NCBI GenBank assembly: GCA_026000755.1 | Contig: BNZC01000008.1 | Span: 1 to 56,462 of the forward strand | From: Clostridia bacterium | GTDB taxonomy: Bacteria > Bacillota > Clostridia > Lachnospirales > Lachnospiraceae | Reading direction: 5' to 3' | Length of the DNA stretch: 56,462 nucleotides | Shown here: positions 40,638-47,813 of the stretch, one piece after another | Numbering within the stretch: position 1 is the stretch's first letter | Layout of the letters: each line of letters opens with the position of its first letter | The notes under the pieces: generated by a model | Databases searched by the model: none | Seen by the model: only the letters and a program-made list of their open reading frames with translations | What the model was told of the DNA's origin: nothing | Translations under genes and position numbers: made by a program

Positions 40638-41531
40638 TCAGTACCTTTTCATTTTTAGGTATAATGCCCACCCTCTTAAATCGCTGTATACTGCTTTGTA
40701 CCCGTATCCTTGTCCCATTATCTTATAACCCGGGTACCTCTTTTCCCAATACTTCGGGTCTGGTGGTACTTTTGCTATTTTTTCAATCTCTTTTCGGCTG
40801 AACCTATGGTCGTTTGTTCTGCTCCATGGTCTTTTTATGTTTGATGAGGTTGAAAATTTGCTTTTGTCTGCTTCTTTCGGTGTTTCCGGGTCAAGTGGCA
40901 CGGATTCCGGCTTATCAAGATTTTGTGAACCGCTCCAACGCTTTTTTCCTTTCGCTTGTTTTGCTAGGTATTCACAAAGTGCGACAAGTCCATTTTCCTC
41001 CGGCTGTAGTCTGTCTGCATTTGCATATCCTATCTTGTCCCCTTTTTTCTGTCCTTTCTTCTTTCGCTTTCTCCATAAATCCTCTATTTCGTCACGGGTA
41101 ATTCCACCGTTCATGATAATATGGTGATGTACTCTTGCGGGTGTTTCTCCATCTCTCTTGTATGTACACGTTGGTATTGATATATATTTTAGTGCTTCTA
41201 ATCCCTTTTTCTTTCTCCTATACGCCACACGCCGTAAGAAGTTCCTTTCCTCTTTCTCTGCTTCCTTAATGCTTGATGGTAAGTTTCCCTCCGAATAAGT
41301 CAAAGATATATGTAAATCTCCCTCTCCAAAATTGGTATGCACCAGTTGCAAGAACCTCCTTCGGCTGTTTTGTTCATTCCAATCAATTTGCTTTTGTGTG
41401 CTTTCAATCTCTTTCTTGCTCCTTTCTCCTCTTCTTGCTCTTTCTTCCTCTGTTTTCGTATAGTTGAATATATCAACCTCTAGGTAATCCTCACCACAAT
41501 ATATTTTTTTCTCTCTGATAAATGTTCTCAT
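40638..41531 (-). CDS. HUH replication-associated protein (REP ORF2/G2P-like)
   Basis: 297 aa, basic. The metal-binding HUH motif is VHHHIIMNGG (about 136-145). A C-terminal tyrosine-containing helix (LVALCEYLAKQAKGKKRW) could supply the nicking Tyr. LHISLTYSEGNLPSS and FLRRVAYRRKKKGLEALKYI fit motif 1 regions of rolling-circle Rep proteins. It would nick an origin to start replication. A TTG/AT-rich gap at 41532-41798 lies upstream. An ori site was not identified. Confidence 0.8.
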   Translation of the reverse strand: MRTFIREKKIYCGEDYLEVDIFNYTKTEEERARRGERSKKEIESTQKQIDWNEQNSRRRFLQLVHTNFGEGDLHISLTYSEGNLPSSIKEAEKEERNFLRRVAYRRKKKGLEALKYISIPTCTYKRDGETPARVHHHIIMNGGITRDEIEDLWRKRKKKGQKKGDKIGYANADRLQPEENGLVALCEYLAKQAKGKKRWSGSQNLDKPESVPLDPETPKEADKSKFSTSSNIKRPWSRTNDHRFSRKEIEKIAKVPPDPKYWEKRYPGYKIMGQGYGYKAVYSDLRGWALYLKMKRY

Positions 41532-41646
41532 CTCATCATTTCACCCCCTCGTTGTTATCGGTCTTATTTTGCTGCTTCGTTTAAGTGTTAAACACCATTA
41601 CAAGCCCGAAACGCCCGATTTTTACGGCGTTTTTTCTGATAAAACC

Positions 41647-41676
41647 TTGACAAATACACCGAAGTTGTGATACAAT
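41647..41676 (+). promoter_or_regulatory. Strong plus-strand sigma-70 promoter
   Basis: TTGACA (41647-41652), 18-nt spacer and TACAAT (41671-41676). It fires against the phage operon, into the 3' end of the VR2 gene. The next element is a terminator-like hairpin about 35 nt downstream. Confidence 0.8.
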
Positions 41677-41682
41677 GATAGT

Positions 41683-41760
41683 GGTTTTAATCGTTGTAAA
41701 TTACTTCGGAGGTAACGCTCACACTTGACGGCTAATCGAGTGCGTGGCGTTACTTTTTTG
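41683..41760 (+). ncRNA. Candidate small RNA ending in an intrinsic terminator
   Basis: From the predicted start of the promoter above to the hairpin GTAACGC (41712-41718) / GCGTTAC (41747-41753) followed by TTTTTT. The inner loop can pair further (CACT / AGTG). The sequence has a GGAGG, but any TTG-started peptide is 12 nt away and would run past the terminator, so I favour a noncoding RNA of about 75-80 nt. Confidence 0.5.
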
Positions 41761-41772
41761 TTTTTGGTGTTC

Positions 41773-41794
41773 TTGGTGCGTTTTCACGCACCAA
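41773..41794 (-). promoter_or_regulatory. DGR target hairpin downstream of VR2
   Basis: Perfect 9-bp stem TTGGTGCGT / ACGCACCAA with loop GAAA on the target-gene strand (GRNA type), 40 nt past VR2. It partners the hairpin at 6564-6585, and the two stems have unrelated sequence. Confidence 0.85.
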
Positions 41795-41798
41795 ACAG

Positions 41799-42770
41799 TT
41801 AATCAGTCGTTCGGTTATCAGTTTTTCGGTAAAAAGCGGAACGAAAGCCAATGCTCGCGGCGACGTAGGAACGCGGGTCAAACAAACCGAGCGCGAACAC
41901 GCCCGCGCTCGCCCCGGAGCTCCAAGACCCGCCGCGGATAGGCAACCGCTCTCCTTCTCCATCAACGTATAAGTACGATTCCATGCTTTCTTTATCCTCC
42001 GGATAGAGGGCAAGTGCTTTCATAAGCTCCGTCGGCGTTATGTCGCTTTTCAAATTTTTCCAGAAGCAACCGTCCCAACCCTCGCAATCCTCTTTTCCGC
42101 TTGTCAACTTTATTACTCCATTTTCTGTAATAAACTGTACTGGCTTTCCCTCTACAAGTACATTTTTCCACAATTGACTTGTTTTGCTTACATCAATCGG
42201 GTTTGCAGCGTTATTGTTCTCTATAACCTGAACATTTCCGCCCATCAATCGTAATCCCGCTAACATCTCCCATATATTTCCGTTTATATCGTATACCCCA
42301 AATGGCGTATGGTCATGCGCCCATGTTGACGGTCCCGAACCTGTGAGCGTTCTGTAACCGTCATAACACTCCCCCTTTTCCTCCGGGTGGCTGTGACTTT
42401 TCCCGCAGTTTGTATTTCCTCGTGGCAAAGTATTTCCCTTTACGCTTTCAAGTGCGGCAAGTGCATACTCCGGCGCAGTCAATAAGTGCCAACCCTCACC
42501 CTTTGAAAAGCAAGCGCCTGCTGCCGTATCAAGGTCGATTTCTGTTGCAGGTTTCACGTATGGCAAACTGTACGGTTTTCCGTTTATCATGGTGCATGGA
42601 TATTTTGCGATATAGATTTCATCCACTTCCTCCCCGTCAATGATAAATGCCGGGTGTGTTTCATTTGAACCTCCCTTAAAAAGTTCTGCATTCGTACATT
42701 TATCGAATCGCACCATGATTGACGGAATCCCCGCATTGTCAAATACAACAACATTTCTTTCGTTTAGCAT
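41799..42770 (-). CDS. DGR-diversified C-type-lectin-fold protein (target 2, remote)
   Basis: 323 aa. Homologous to target 1: GIPSIMVRFDK, HPAFIIDGEEVDEIYIAKYP, GVYDINGNIWEMLAGLRLMG and the variable end RLPIRGGSW ... SIGFRSAFYR. It lacks the first 12 or so residues of target 1 and has a short extra tail (KTDNRTTD). ATG 42770 has GGAGGAAACAAAAA. It lies among early genes, far from the tail operon. It may be a second adhesin, or a protein displayed at another time. No signal peptide is seen. Confidence 0.92.
   Translation of the reverse strand: MLNERNVVVFDNAGIPSIMVRFDKCTNAELFKGGSNETHPAFIIDGEEVDEIYIAKYPCTMINGKPYSLPYVKPATEIDLDTAAGACFSKGEGWHLLTAPEYALAALESVKGNTLPRGNTNCGKSHSHPEEKGECYDGYRTLTGSGPSTWAHDHTPFGVYDINGNIWEMLAGLRLMGGNVQVIENNNAANPIDVSKTSQLWKNVLVEGKPVQFITENGVIKLTSGKEDCEGWDGCFWKNLKSDITPTELMKALALYPEDKESMESYLYVDGEGERLPIRGGSWSSGASAGVFALGLFDPRSYVAASIGFRSAFYRKTDNRTTD
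41835..41950 (-). repeat. DGR variable repeat VR2
   Basis: 116 bp, ungapped against TR. I count 17 substitutions, all at template adenines. At the 12 TR sites that vary in both repeats the outcome is often different (for example TR codon AAC becoming GGC in VR1 and GCC in VR2), so VR2 was written independently. Confidence 0.97.
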
Positions 42771-42807
42771 TTTTTGTTTCCTCCTGATTTTAATATTTGT
42801 GATTATT

Positions 42808-43065
42808 TTAAGAAGTCCTCTCTCCATATAATATTATTTCTACTACTATTCCCTTTGGAAAATCAAGGTAATAATCTGATTCGTTTTCGCACCCCTCAAC
42901 TCCGCATATCCCACTCCCTGCTTCATCAAGTAATTTTTCTTCAATTTCGTGCTTCTTAGTGCAACTTTTACATATCTGCGTCCAATACTCATCAACATTA
43001 TTTTCAATATGATTTTCATTTTTTGTAAAATCGTCAAAAACCATCTCTTTGTATTTTAATTTCAT
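42808..43065 (-). CDS. Zinc-finger-like early protein (85 aa)
   Basis: QICKSCTKKHEIEEKLLDE, then GICGVEGCENESDYYLDF, giving two CxxC/CxxxxC pairs and hence a likely zinc-binding knuckle. ATG 43065 is coupled to a tiny upstream frame. Confidence 0.6.
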   Translation of the reverse strand: MKLKYKEMVFDDFTKNENHIENNVDEYWTQICKSCTKKHEIEEKLLDEAGSGICGVEGCENESDYYLDFPKGIVVEIILYGERTS

Positions 43066-43111
43066 TTAATTTCACACATAATACAATCATCTCAAATTGG
43101 TGTGATGGCAT
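43034..43111 (-). CDS. Possible 25-aa leader peptide
   Basis: ATG 43111 has AAGGGGAAGTA; the frame overlaps the next gene's start and could couple its translation. Composition is unremarkable. The rest of the 43066-43173 gap holds only A/T-rich sequence. Confidence 0.3.
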   Translation of the reverse strand: MPSHQFEMIVLCVKLNEIKIQRDGF

Positions 43112-43173
43112 TACTTCCCCTTTTATTTTTTGTTTGTTTCTTCTCTGTTTCTTTTTTTCTCGCTTCTGTTTTC

Positions 43174-43581
43174 CTATTTTTTGAAAGGGTTTGATTTCTC
43201 GAACATACTTGTTAGGTTCTGACGTAGCTTCTCCATTGACATTTCCTTTTCAATGTCCTCCGGTGTTACCGCCTTATCATCAATGTATAAATCTGCAAAT
43301 ACTTTTCTCCCTGTTCCTGTTCCGTATTGCTCGGAAAACTGGTTGTCCGGATTTTCATTGACCGCATAGAGCGGTATTTCTTGTGCGTTGCAAAAATCTA
43401 TTGCTTCCTGAAGCAACGGTCGCTCCCCGTTCTCTCTGCAAGTATGCAGTATTATTTTTGCACCCGCTGCCGCTTTCCACTTTATATACTCAATTACAAG
43501 CGGTTTCGGTTCCCCAATCTCCGGGAACCTATTTTCGCATAGCGTTCCGTCAAAATCTACGGCAATTGTTTCAAAATCCAT
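43174..43581 (-). CDS. HAD-superfamily phosphatase-like protein
   Basis: 135 aa. Motif I is IAVDFDGTLCENRFP (nucleophile Asp10), motif II is IILHTCRENGE, and FADLYIDDKAVTPED carries the acidic motif IV. It lacks a large cap. Phage HAD proteins act on nucleotides or polynucleotide 3' phosphates; the substrate is unknown here. Confidence 0.85.
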   Translation of the reverse strand: MDFETIAVDFDGTLCENRFPEIGEPKPLVIEYIKWKAAAGAKIILHTCRENGERPLLQEAIDFCNAQEIPLYAVNENPDNQFSEQYGTGTGRKVFADLYIDDKAVTPEDIEKEMSMEKLRQNLTSMFEKSNPFKK

Positions 43582-43636
43582 TATTTACCCTCTCTTTTCT
43601 CTCTGTTTTTTTCTTGTTTCCCTCTTCCCCCTTTCG

Positions 43637-43645
43637 TGTTATACT
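43637..43645 (+). promoter_or_regulatory. Extended -10 promoter for the plus-strand gene
   Basis: TGT followed by TATACT (43640-43645) is an extended -10. The -35 is weak (TTGTTT at 43615-43620). The gene starts 24 nt downstream. Confidence 0.5.
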
Positions 43646-43668
43646 GAAAATTGAAAGGGGGTGAAATT

Positions 43669-43899
43669 TTGTGGTATTATGATAGTCCAGTAGGGCGAAT
43701 AAGCATTGTACAAACCCCCAAAGGTTTGTACGGCATGAAACACAATGGCGTTATTTGGGAAACTTGCGACACTCCCCAAGCCGAAGCCGACAATGTGTTT
43801 CAACAATTTACTGGTTGTCCTGCGTGGGACGTGTATCAGTTATCCAACGAAGAGATGTTACACGTTCCACAAAATCTTGATGAATGGATTAGGGAATAG
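43669..43899 (+). CDS. Only plus-strand phage gene (76 aa), unknown
   Basis: Starts at TTG 43669, behind AAAGGGGGTG, and reads WYYDSPVGRISIVQTPKGLY, with an N-terminal fold resembling short methylguanine-methyltransferase-like beta pieces; the resemblance is too weak to name. C-terminal VYQLSNEEMLHVPQNLDEW. It is opposed to the whole phage operon and has its own promoter, so it may be expressed in the lysogen. Confidence 0.65.
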   Translation: MWYYDSPVGRISIVQTPKGLYGMKHNGVIWETCDTPQAEADNVFQQFTGCPAWDVYQLSNEEMLHVPQNLDEWIRE

Positions 43900-43902
43900 C
43901 TA

Positions 43903-44163
43903 TTATTCCCAATCCGTGAGTGGTTTTTTTAACGATAACCGTTGAATCCGCTCAAGGTCTGCTCCAATTCCATTGAGTACGCGAATGCTCTTTTCTAGTT
44001 CCTCCGGAGTGTTTGCGTATTCTTTCATTTGCTCCTTTATTTTCCCGATAGCAATGTTAAGCAATTCCAGTAATGCTAATGATGATTCTTGGATTTTCTC
44101 CTGCATGGTTTGTTTCTCCTTTTCTTTTTCTTTGATTTTTTGTTCAATCTCTGCGAATGTCAT
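43903..44163 (-). CDS. Coiled-coil early protein (86 aa)
   Basis: Long charged helices (FAEIEQKIKEKEKEKQTMQE, IGKIKEQMKEYANTPEELEK). It ends 4 nt from the stop of the opposed plus-strand gene. Probably forms an oligomer. No function assigned. Confidence 0.6.
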   Translation of the reverse strand: MTFAEIEQKIKEKEKEKQTMQEKIQESSLALLELLNIAIGKIKEQMKEYANTPEELEKSIRVLNGIGADLERIQRLSLKKPLTDWE

Positions 44164-44181
44164 TATTTTCCCTCTCTATCT

Positions 44182-45237
44182 CTAGTATGGAATCCCGATA
44201 TAATCAAGGACTTTCCCTATTCCTAACCCGTTTTTTGTCGGTTGCAACATTCCGCTTTCGTCATAAATCCCACCGCCTATGCAATATTCATATAGTTTCG
44301 GGTGCGTATTTTTCATGCGTTGAAAACGGTTCGGTGTTTTGTCGCTCATTATCCCAAACATACAAAACACGCAACCTGTCCTATCGCAACCCGTTGTATG
44401 AATCGATTCGTTTCCATCATCTATGAATGATAATTGGTTGTCCTGCTCTACAATCTCACCATACACGGACGCATATGGAATCCCTGTCTTTTTTAAGTAT
44501 CGTAAAGTATCTTTTTCCGTCCAAAAACTTATAGGTGTGCTTTTCGGTCTGTCTGCATAAAACGCATTGCACCCATTTTGAATCCACATCTTTTCTCTTA
44601 ATTGGCTTTCCTCTGCAAGTGTCGCAATAATCGGCTTTTTTCCTGTCCGTTTTTCAAACATTATTACAGGTTTCTTTTTCATAACGTCGCAACATTTACT
44701 TGAAACTTGATAATGTGCGTCCAATAGATACTTGTATTTCAAATACCGCTTGCGGAATTTTGACGGATTTCCATTTTTATCTAATCCATTTATTTTTAAC
44801 AATGCCGTTCTTTGTCCTTTTTTTCCTGAATAAAGCGTTTGTGCAACCTCTTTTGCAATGACAGGATAACCATATTTCCGTATCACTTCCGGAAATTTCA
44901 TTGACGGTTTTACCGTTTCTAAACCAACTTTGATTCCGTATTTTTCCCGTAAGTATTTTGCAAACTCCGGCACAAATTCTCTAATTTCTGGGTATTCAAG
45001 CCCCGTATCAATAAATGTTAGTGTAAGTTCTTTGCATTTATCGCTCTGAATCTCTTGCATTGATTTATATACCTGTGCCATCAAGTCCCCCATCACCGTT
45101 GAATCCTTTCCGCCGCTGAAAGAAAGGTAAATATTCCCCTCGTAATGTCGGTACCATTCAAGTATTTTTGTTTGTGTCACTTGTATCTTTCGTTCCAATC
45201 TCCACCCTTGCATGATTTTCAAGTCCTCACGTGTCAC
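44182..45237 (-). CDS. Phosphoadenosine-phosphosulfate-reductase-like PP-loop protein
   Basis: 351 aa. The PP-loop is YLSFSGGKDSTVMGDLM (about 37-53), followed by TFIDTGLEYPEIREF. Cysteine clusters SSKCCDVMKKKP and GCDRTGCVFCMFG could bind an iron-sulfur cluster, as in DndC/IbrA-like enzymes. These activate sulfur or adenylate substrates, and phage copies may modify DNA, tRNA or sulfur metabolism. GTG 45237 is the start. No dnd partners are seen. Confidence 0.85.
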   Translation of the reverse strand: MTREDLKIMQGWRLERKIQVTQTKILEWYRHYEGNIYLSFSGGKDSTVMGDLMAQVYKSMQEIQSDKCKELTLTFIDTGLEYPEIREFVPEFAKYLREKYGIKVGLETVKPSMKFPEVIRKYGYPVIAKEVAQTLYSGKKGQRTALLKINGLDKNGNPSKFRKRYLKYKYLLDAHYQVSSKCCDVMKKKPVIMFEKRTGKKPIIATLAEESQLREKMWIQNGCNAFYADRPKSTPISFWTEKDTLRYLKKTGIPYASVYGEIVEQDNQLSFIDDGNESIHTTGCDRTGCVFCMFGIMSDKTPNRFQRMKNTHPKLYEYCIGGGIYDESGMLQPTKNGLGIGKVLDYIGIPY

Positions 45238-45298
45238 ATTTTCACCTGCTTTCCATTTTCTCTTTATTTATCATGTTTTACCGGAGAAAACCCGTTTT

Positions 45299-45544
45299 TT
45301 ATGCTCTCTTTTTACCTCTCCGTTTCACGCCCTCTTGTACTCTCCTTTGTGCTATTTCCGGATTATATGCAAGTCGTTTATTTCGGTCAAGCTCTCCCGT
45401 CTGCCCACGTTTCAACTCTATGTATATCGTTGCCGCATGAACTCCGATTCGCTCCGCAATATCACAAGTTCGTTCCTCGTTCAAGTACAACTCCGCTATA
45501 TGTATTCTGTCCTTCATGGTTAAATATTTGTACTTCTCTTTCAA
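45299..45544 (-). CDS. Stand-alone IS30-type HTH protein
   Basis: 81 aa. LTMKDRIHIAELYLNEERTC, DIAERIGVHAATIYIELKRG and YNPEIAQRRVQEGVKRRG align along their length with the first 75 residues of the IS30 transposase at 169-1206, then the protein stops. The DDE domain is absent. It sits at the right end of the phage, the transposase at the left. It could be a repressor that competes for transposase sites. The start is TTG 45544, with GGAGG at 8 nt; GTG 45553 overlaps the ribosome site. Confidence 0.83.
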   Translation of the reverse strand: MKEKYKYLTMKDRIHIAELYLNEERTCDIAERIGVHAATIYIELKRGQTGELDRNKRLAYNPEIAQRRVQEGVKRRGKKRA

Positions 45545-45598
45545 ATTTTTCACCTCCTTTCTTTGGTATATGTGTTTCTTTTCACTCCGCTTTTTTGT

Positions 45599-45754
45599 TC
45601 AGTTTCGTTCAATCCAACATTCAGAACAATTGTACTTGTTATCGAATCTTTCTTTTCCCTCTTTTGCTTCCTCTATGCTCCGGTATAAGCTATATACCGT
45701 TACTTCCGTTCCATCTGTCAAAACTGCAAATACTGTGTAGGTATCCTTTTTCAT
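45599..45754 (-). CDS. First leftward phage gene, small protein (51 aa)
   Basis: TVFAVLTDGTEVTVYSLYRS followed by EEAKEGKERFDNKYNCSECW. ATG 45754 has AGGTAAGGAAA; longer in-frame starts lack good sites. It is the rightmost phage gene. It may be an early regulator, but nothing in it shows how. Confidence 0.55.
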   Translation of the reverse strand: MKKDTYTVFAVLTDGTEVTVYSLYRSIEEAKEGKERFDNKYNCSECWIERN

Positions 45755-45897
45755 TTTCCTTACCTCTTTTTTTGTTTTCGTTGTTGCAATCGGCTTATTT
45801 CTCATTTTTTTACAAAAAAATAAATGCTCCGGAGGTTTCAACCTCTTTCGCATTTAATTTTATAACTTATTAAAATTTTTCTACACTACATTGTTTA
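45755..45897 (-). promoter_or_regulatory. Right phage edge and probable early promoter region
   Basis: A/T-rich. Minus strand TTATAAAAT (about 45861-45869) is a likely -10, without a clear -35. A short hairpin (GAGGTT/AACCTC) lies at about 45831-45844. Sequence GAAAAATTTT is shared with the left edge near 155-166 in inverted orientation and may belong to the phage ends. The exact edge is not resolved. Confidence 0.4.
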
Positions 45898-46032
45898 TAG
45901 TTACTATTTACGGTTGAACCGTTCCGAGAGGCGTTTTTCGAAGAAAAACCCGATTGAGTCATGTGCCAAATCGCATTTTTTTGCGATTTGTGTGCATAAT
46001 TGTTACTATTCACAGGAACTGTGAATAGTAAC
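45898..46032. repeat. Structured chromosomal repeat, copy 1
   Basis: About 135 bp, ending in a perfect 14-bp hairpin (GTTACTATTCACAG / CTGTGAATAGTAAC). Inside are GTTTTTCG..AGAAAAACCCGA and the hairpin AATCGCA...TGCGATT. It is homologous to 53471-53603 with compensating changes in the stems. It belongs to the host. Confidence 0.8.
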
Positions 46033-46095
46033 TGTTTATATTTTGTTTATAAACTCTGTCATTTACGCTCCAAAACTGTCTTTTATCCAAATCTC

Positions 46096-46123
46096 TTGCC
46101 TTTTTTCGAAAACAGCGTATAGT
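46096..46123 (+). promoter_or_regulatory. Promoter candidate for the 512-aa gene
   Basis: TTGCCT (46096-46101), 16-nt spacer and TATAGT (46118-46123). Confidence 0.45.
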
Positions 46124-46170
46124 GATATGCGTATGAAGAAAAACGTTTGACAACAAGGAAGGAAAACAAC

Positions 46171-47709
46171 ATGGACATCAAAAGCTTTCGGTTCTTATTT
46201 GAACCCACACCACAGGGACTCGTGCATTCCGGCTGCATACAAGATTCCGGGCTGCATCAAACCACAAACTATATCTATTTGTGTTCAGAGGATACGCTAA
46301 GAGAGGATATGCAAGAAGCGAAAACTTACCGGGCAAATACTTATTTTGCTAAAGAGAAAAGCTCTTACTCGGCAAACACCGACTCTACAAAAGAGAAAGA
46401 TGCTTACTCGGCAAACACTGACTCTATAAAAGAGAAAAACGCTTACTCGACAGCTGGCGGTTCTGTGAATGCAGGGAATACTGCGCTTACAAAACCCTGT
46501 TCTGCCTTTCTGCCCGATTCTTCTCCCTGCCACCTGTTGGTTCTGGCTACTTTTTCCACAGATTCCGTGCAAAAACTGCTATTTATTCTACAACACAGAG
46601 AAGTGAAAACCCTTGTACTGCCTTATCTTCCTTTGGAGAAACGACTTCATTTGCAAGAAAAAGAATTGATGAATTGGCAAACCAAACACAATTGCCAAGG
46701 AGAATCCCCCGCCAAGCAGCCAGACACCAATCTGGCAACTTTTCTAAAAACACCCTACTCCTATCTAAAATCCCTTGGTGTAGAGCAGATCTATTTTCTA
46801 TCCGGAAATGGGGACGATCTAACAAATGACTATAATCTCGCAGAAAAAAAAGAGATTCACATTTCCTGTCCACCGAAAAGGAGCAACACCAAAACCGCTA
46901 ATTTGTCTAATCTCACCCAAAACAGCTCTTCTCCAAAAGCATTGCCGCCTAGGGGAATTTCTTCAACATTAGACACGCTCTCCAACAATCCCAAAGACGG
47001 TCATTTTTTTGAAACCATAGCTCCAAACGACTTAGAAAAAATCCAAACCTTAGAAAGTGAATATATCCCTGTATCCAAGGCGGGATACTTAATCGAAAAT
47101 GCCACGCTTTTTTATTTTGGCTGCTATGAAGCCGAAATTGTCATGGCGCAGGTACCTCTTTCTGCTGACCCTCGGGAAACCGATTGCCTTATGGCAGGCA
47201 AAGCCTTTGCTATGGGAACGGGCTGCCGCACCCTGATTGAGGAAGAAAAAGACTGCATGATCCGCTGTTTACATCGCAGCGACCATGACAGCTACCGCAG
47301 ACACAAGGATAACAATCGCAGCTTCGGTTGCTTTGGAATGCTCCTTTTGGGAAATGTAAATCTAAAGCAACATTTCCCTGACATCAGTAATCGCTTTTCC
47401 TGTCTAAGAGGAAGAATACGCACTCTCACTTTGCCGAATGGTACCGATGAAAATACGTGGAATTGCAAGCTGCTCACATGGCTGTCAGGAGAAGATACGC
47501 TCTGTTGGATTTTTTCTTTGGAACTAAACACCTCGAAATCTGTGATTGCTGACATTGTAATCTCAAGCCCAAGAAATCAAGCCGTCTGCTTAAGTCCTGA
47601 TTTTGGTTATTGTTTTTCAGGATACTTTATCAAAAAACAGATTATCCTACCACCCTTTCTTCCACACATTTGGTGTCATAAACCCCAGAATCAGAAAGTT
47701 GTTAAATAA
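46171..47709 (+). CDS. Host protein of unknown function (512 aa), possibly a decayed metallo-hydrolase
   Basis: ATG 46171 has AAGGAAGG. Residues about 40-100 hold three tandem 13-residue units (YSANTDS.KEK..A). The second half has ENATLFYFGCYEAEIVMAQV, FGMLLLGNVNLKQHFPDI and RTLTLPNGTDENTWN, which resembles the C-terminal part of metallo-beta-lactamase-fold proteins, where HHGS-like residues would stand at NGTD. If so, metal ligands are lost. This is a weak resemblance. Two low-complexity linkers interrupt the sequence (about 170-280). Confidence 0.55.
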   Translation: MDIKSFRFLFEPTPQGLVHSGCIQDSGLHQTTNYIYLCSEDTLREDMQEAKTYRANTYFAKEKSSYSANTDSTKEKDAYSANTDSIKEKNAYSTAGGSVNAGNTALTKPCSAFLPDSSPCHLLVLATFSTDSVQKLLFILQHREVKTLVLPYLPLEKRLHLQEKELMNWQTKHNCQGESPAKQPDTNLATFLKTPYSYLKSLGVEQIYFLSGNGDDLTNDYNLAEKKEIHISCPPKRSNTKTANLSNLTQNSSSPKALPPRGISSTLDTLSNNPKDGHFFETIAPNDLEKIQTLESEYIPVSKAGYLIENATLFYFGCYEAEIVMAQVPLSADPRETDCLMAGKAFAMGTGCRTLIEEEKDCMIRCLHRSDHDSYRRHKDNNRSFGCFGMLLLGNVNLKQHFPDISNRFSCLRGRIRTLTLPNGTDENTWNCKLLTWLSGEDTLCWIFSLELNTSKSVIADIVISSPRNQAVCLSPDFGYCFSGYFIKKQIILPPFLPHIWCHKPQNQKVVK

Positions 47710-47726
47710 AGCAGATAAAAATTTTC

Positions 47727-47782
47727 CGTTTACCTTGCGTTTACTTTCCATTTATCCTCCGTTTATAAATCTCTCTTATAAT
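47727..47782 (+). promoter_or_regulatory. Four 11-bp direct repeats and a -10 box
   Basis: CGTTTACCTTG, CGTTTACTTTC, CATTTATCCTC and CGTTTATAAAT lie head to tail at 47727-47770, one helical turn apart, followed 6 bp later by TATAAT (47777-47782). The -35 is poor. This layout suits activation by an OmpR/PhoB-type response regulator of the ABC exporter downstream. Confidence 0.65.
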
Positions 47783-47813
47783 GAGTTTATTACATTACAA
47801 GGAGGGCTTTATT

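Noticed and set aside
41724..41800. Small hydrophobic type-I-toxin-like peptide on plus, starting with TTG
   Set aside because: The GGAGG is 12 nt away and the frame crosses the terminator hairpin. A noncoding RNA is more likely.
130..45905. Perfect terminal inverted repeats of the phage
   Set aside because: The two edges share short motifs (GTAAAT, GAAAAATTTT), but the GTAAAT part on the right belongs to the host repeat element. I cannot define ends.
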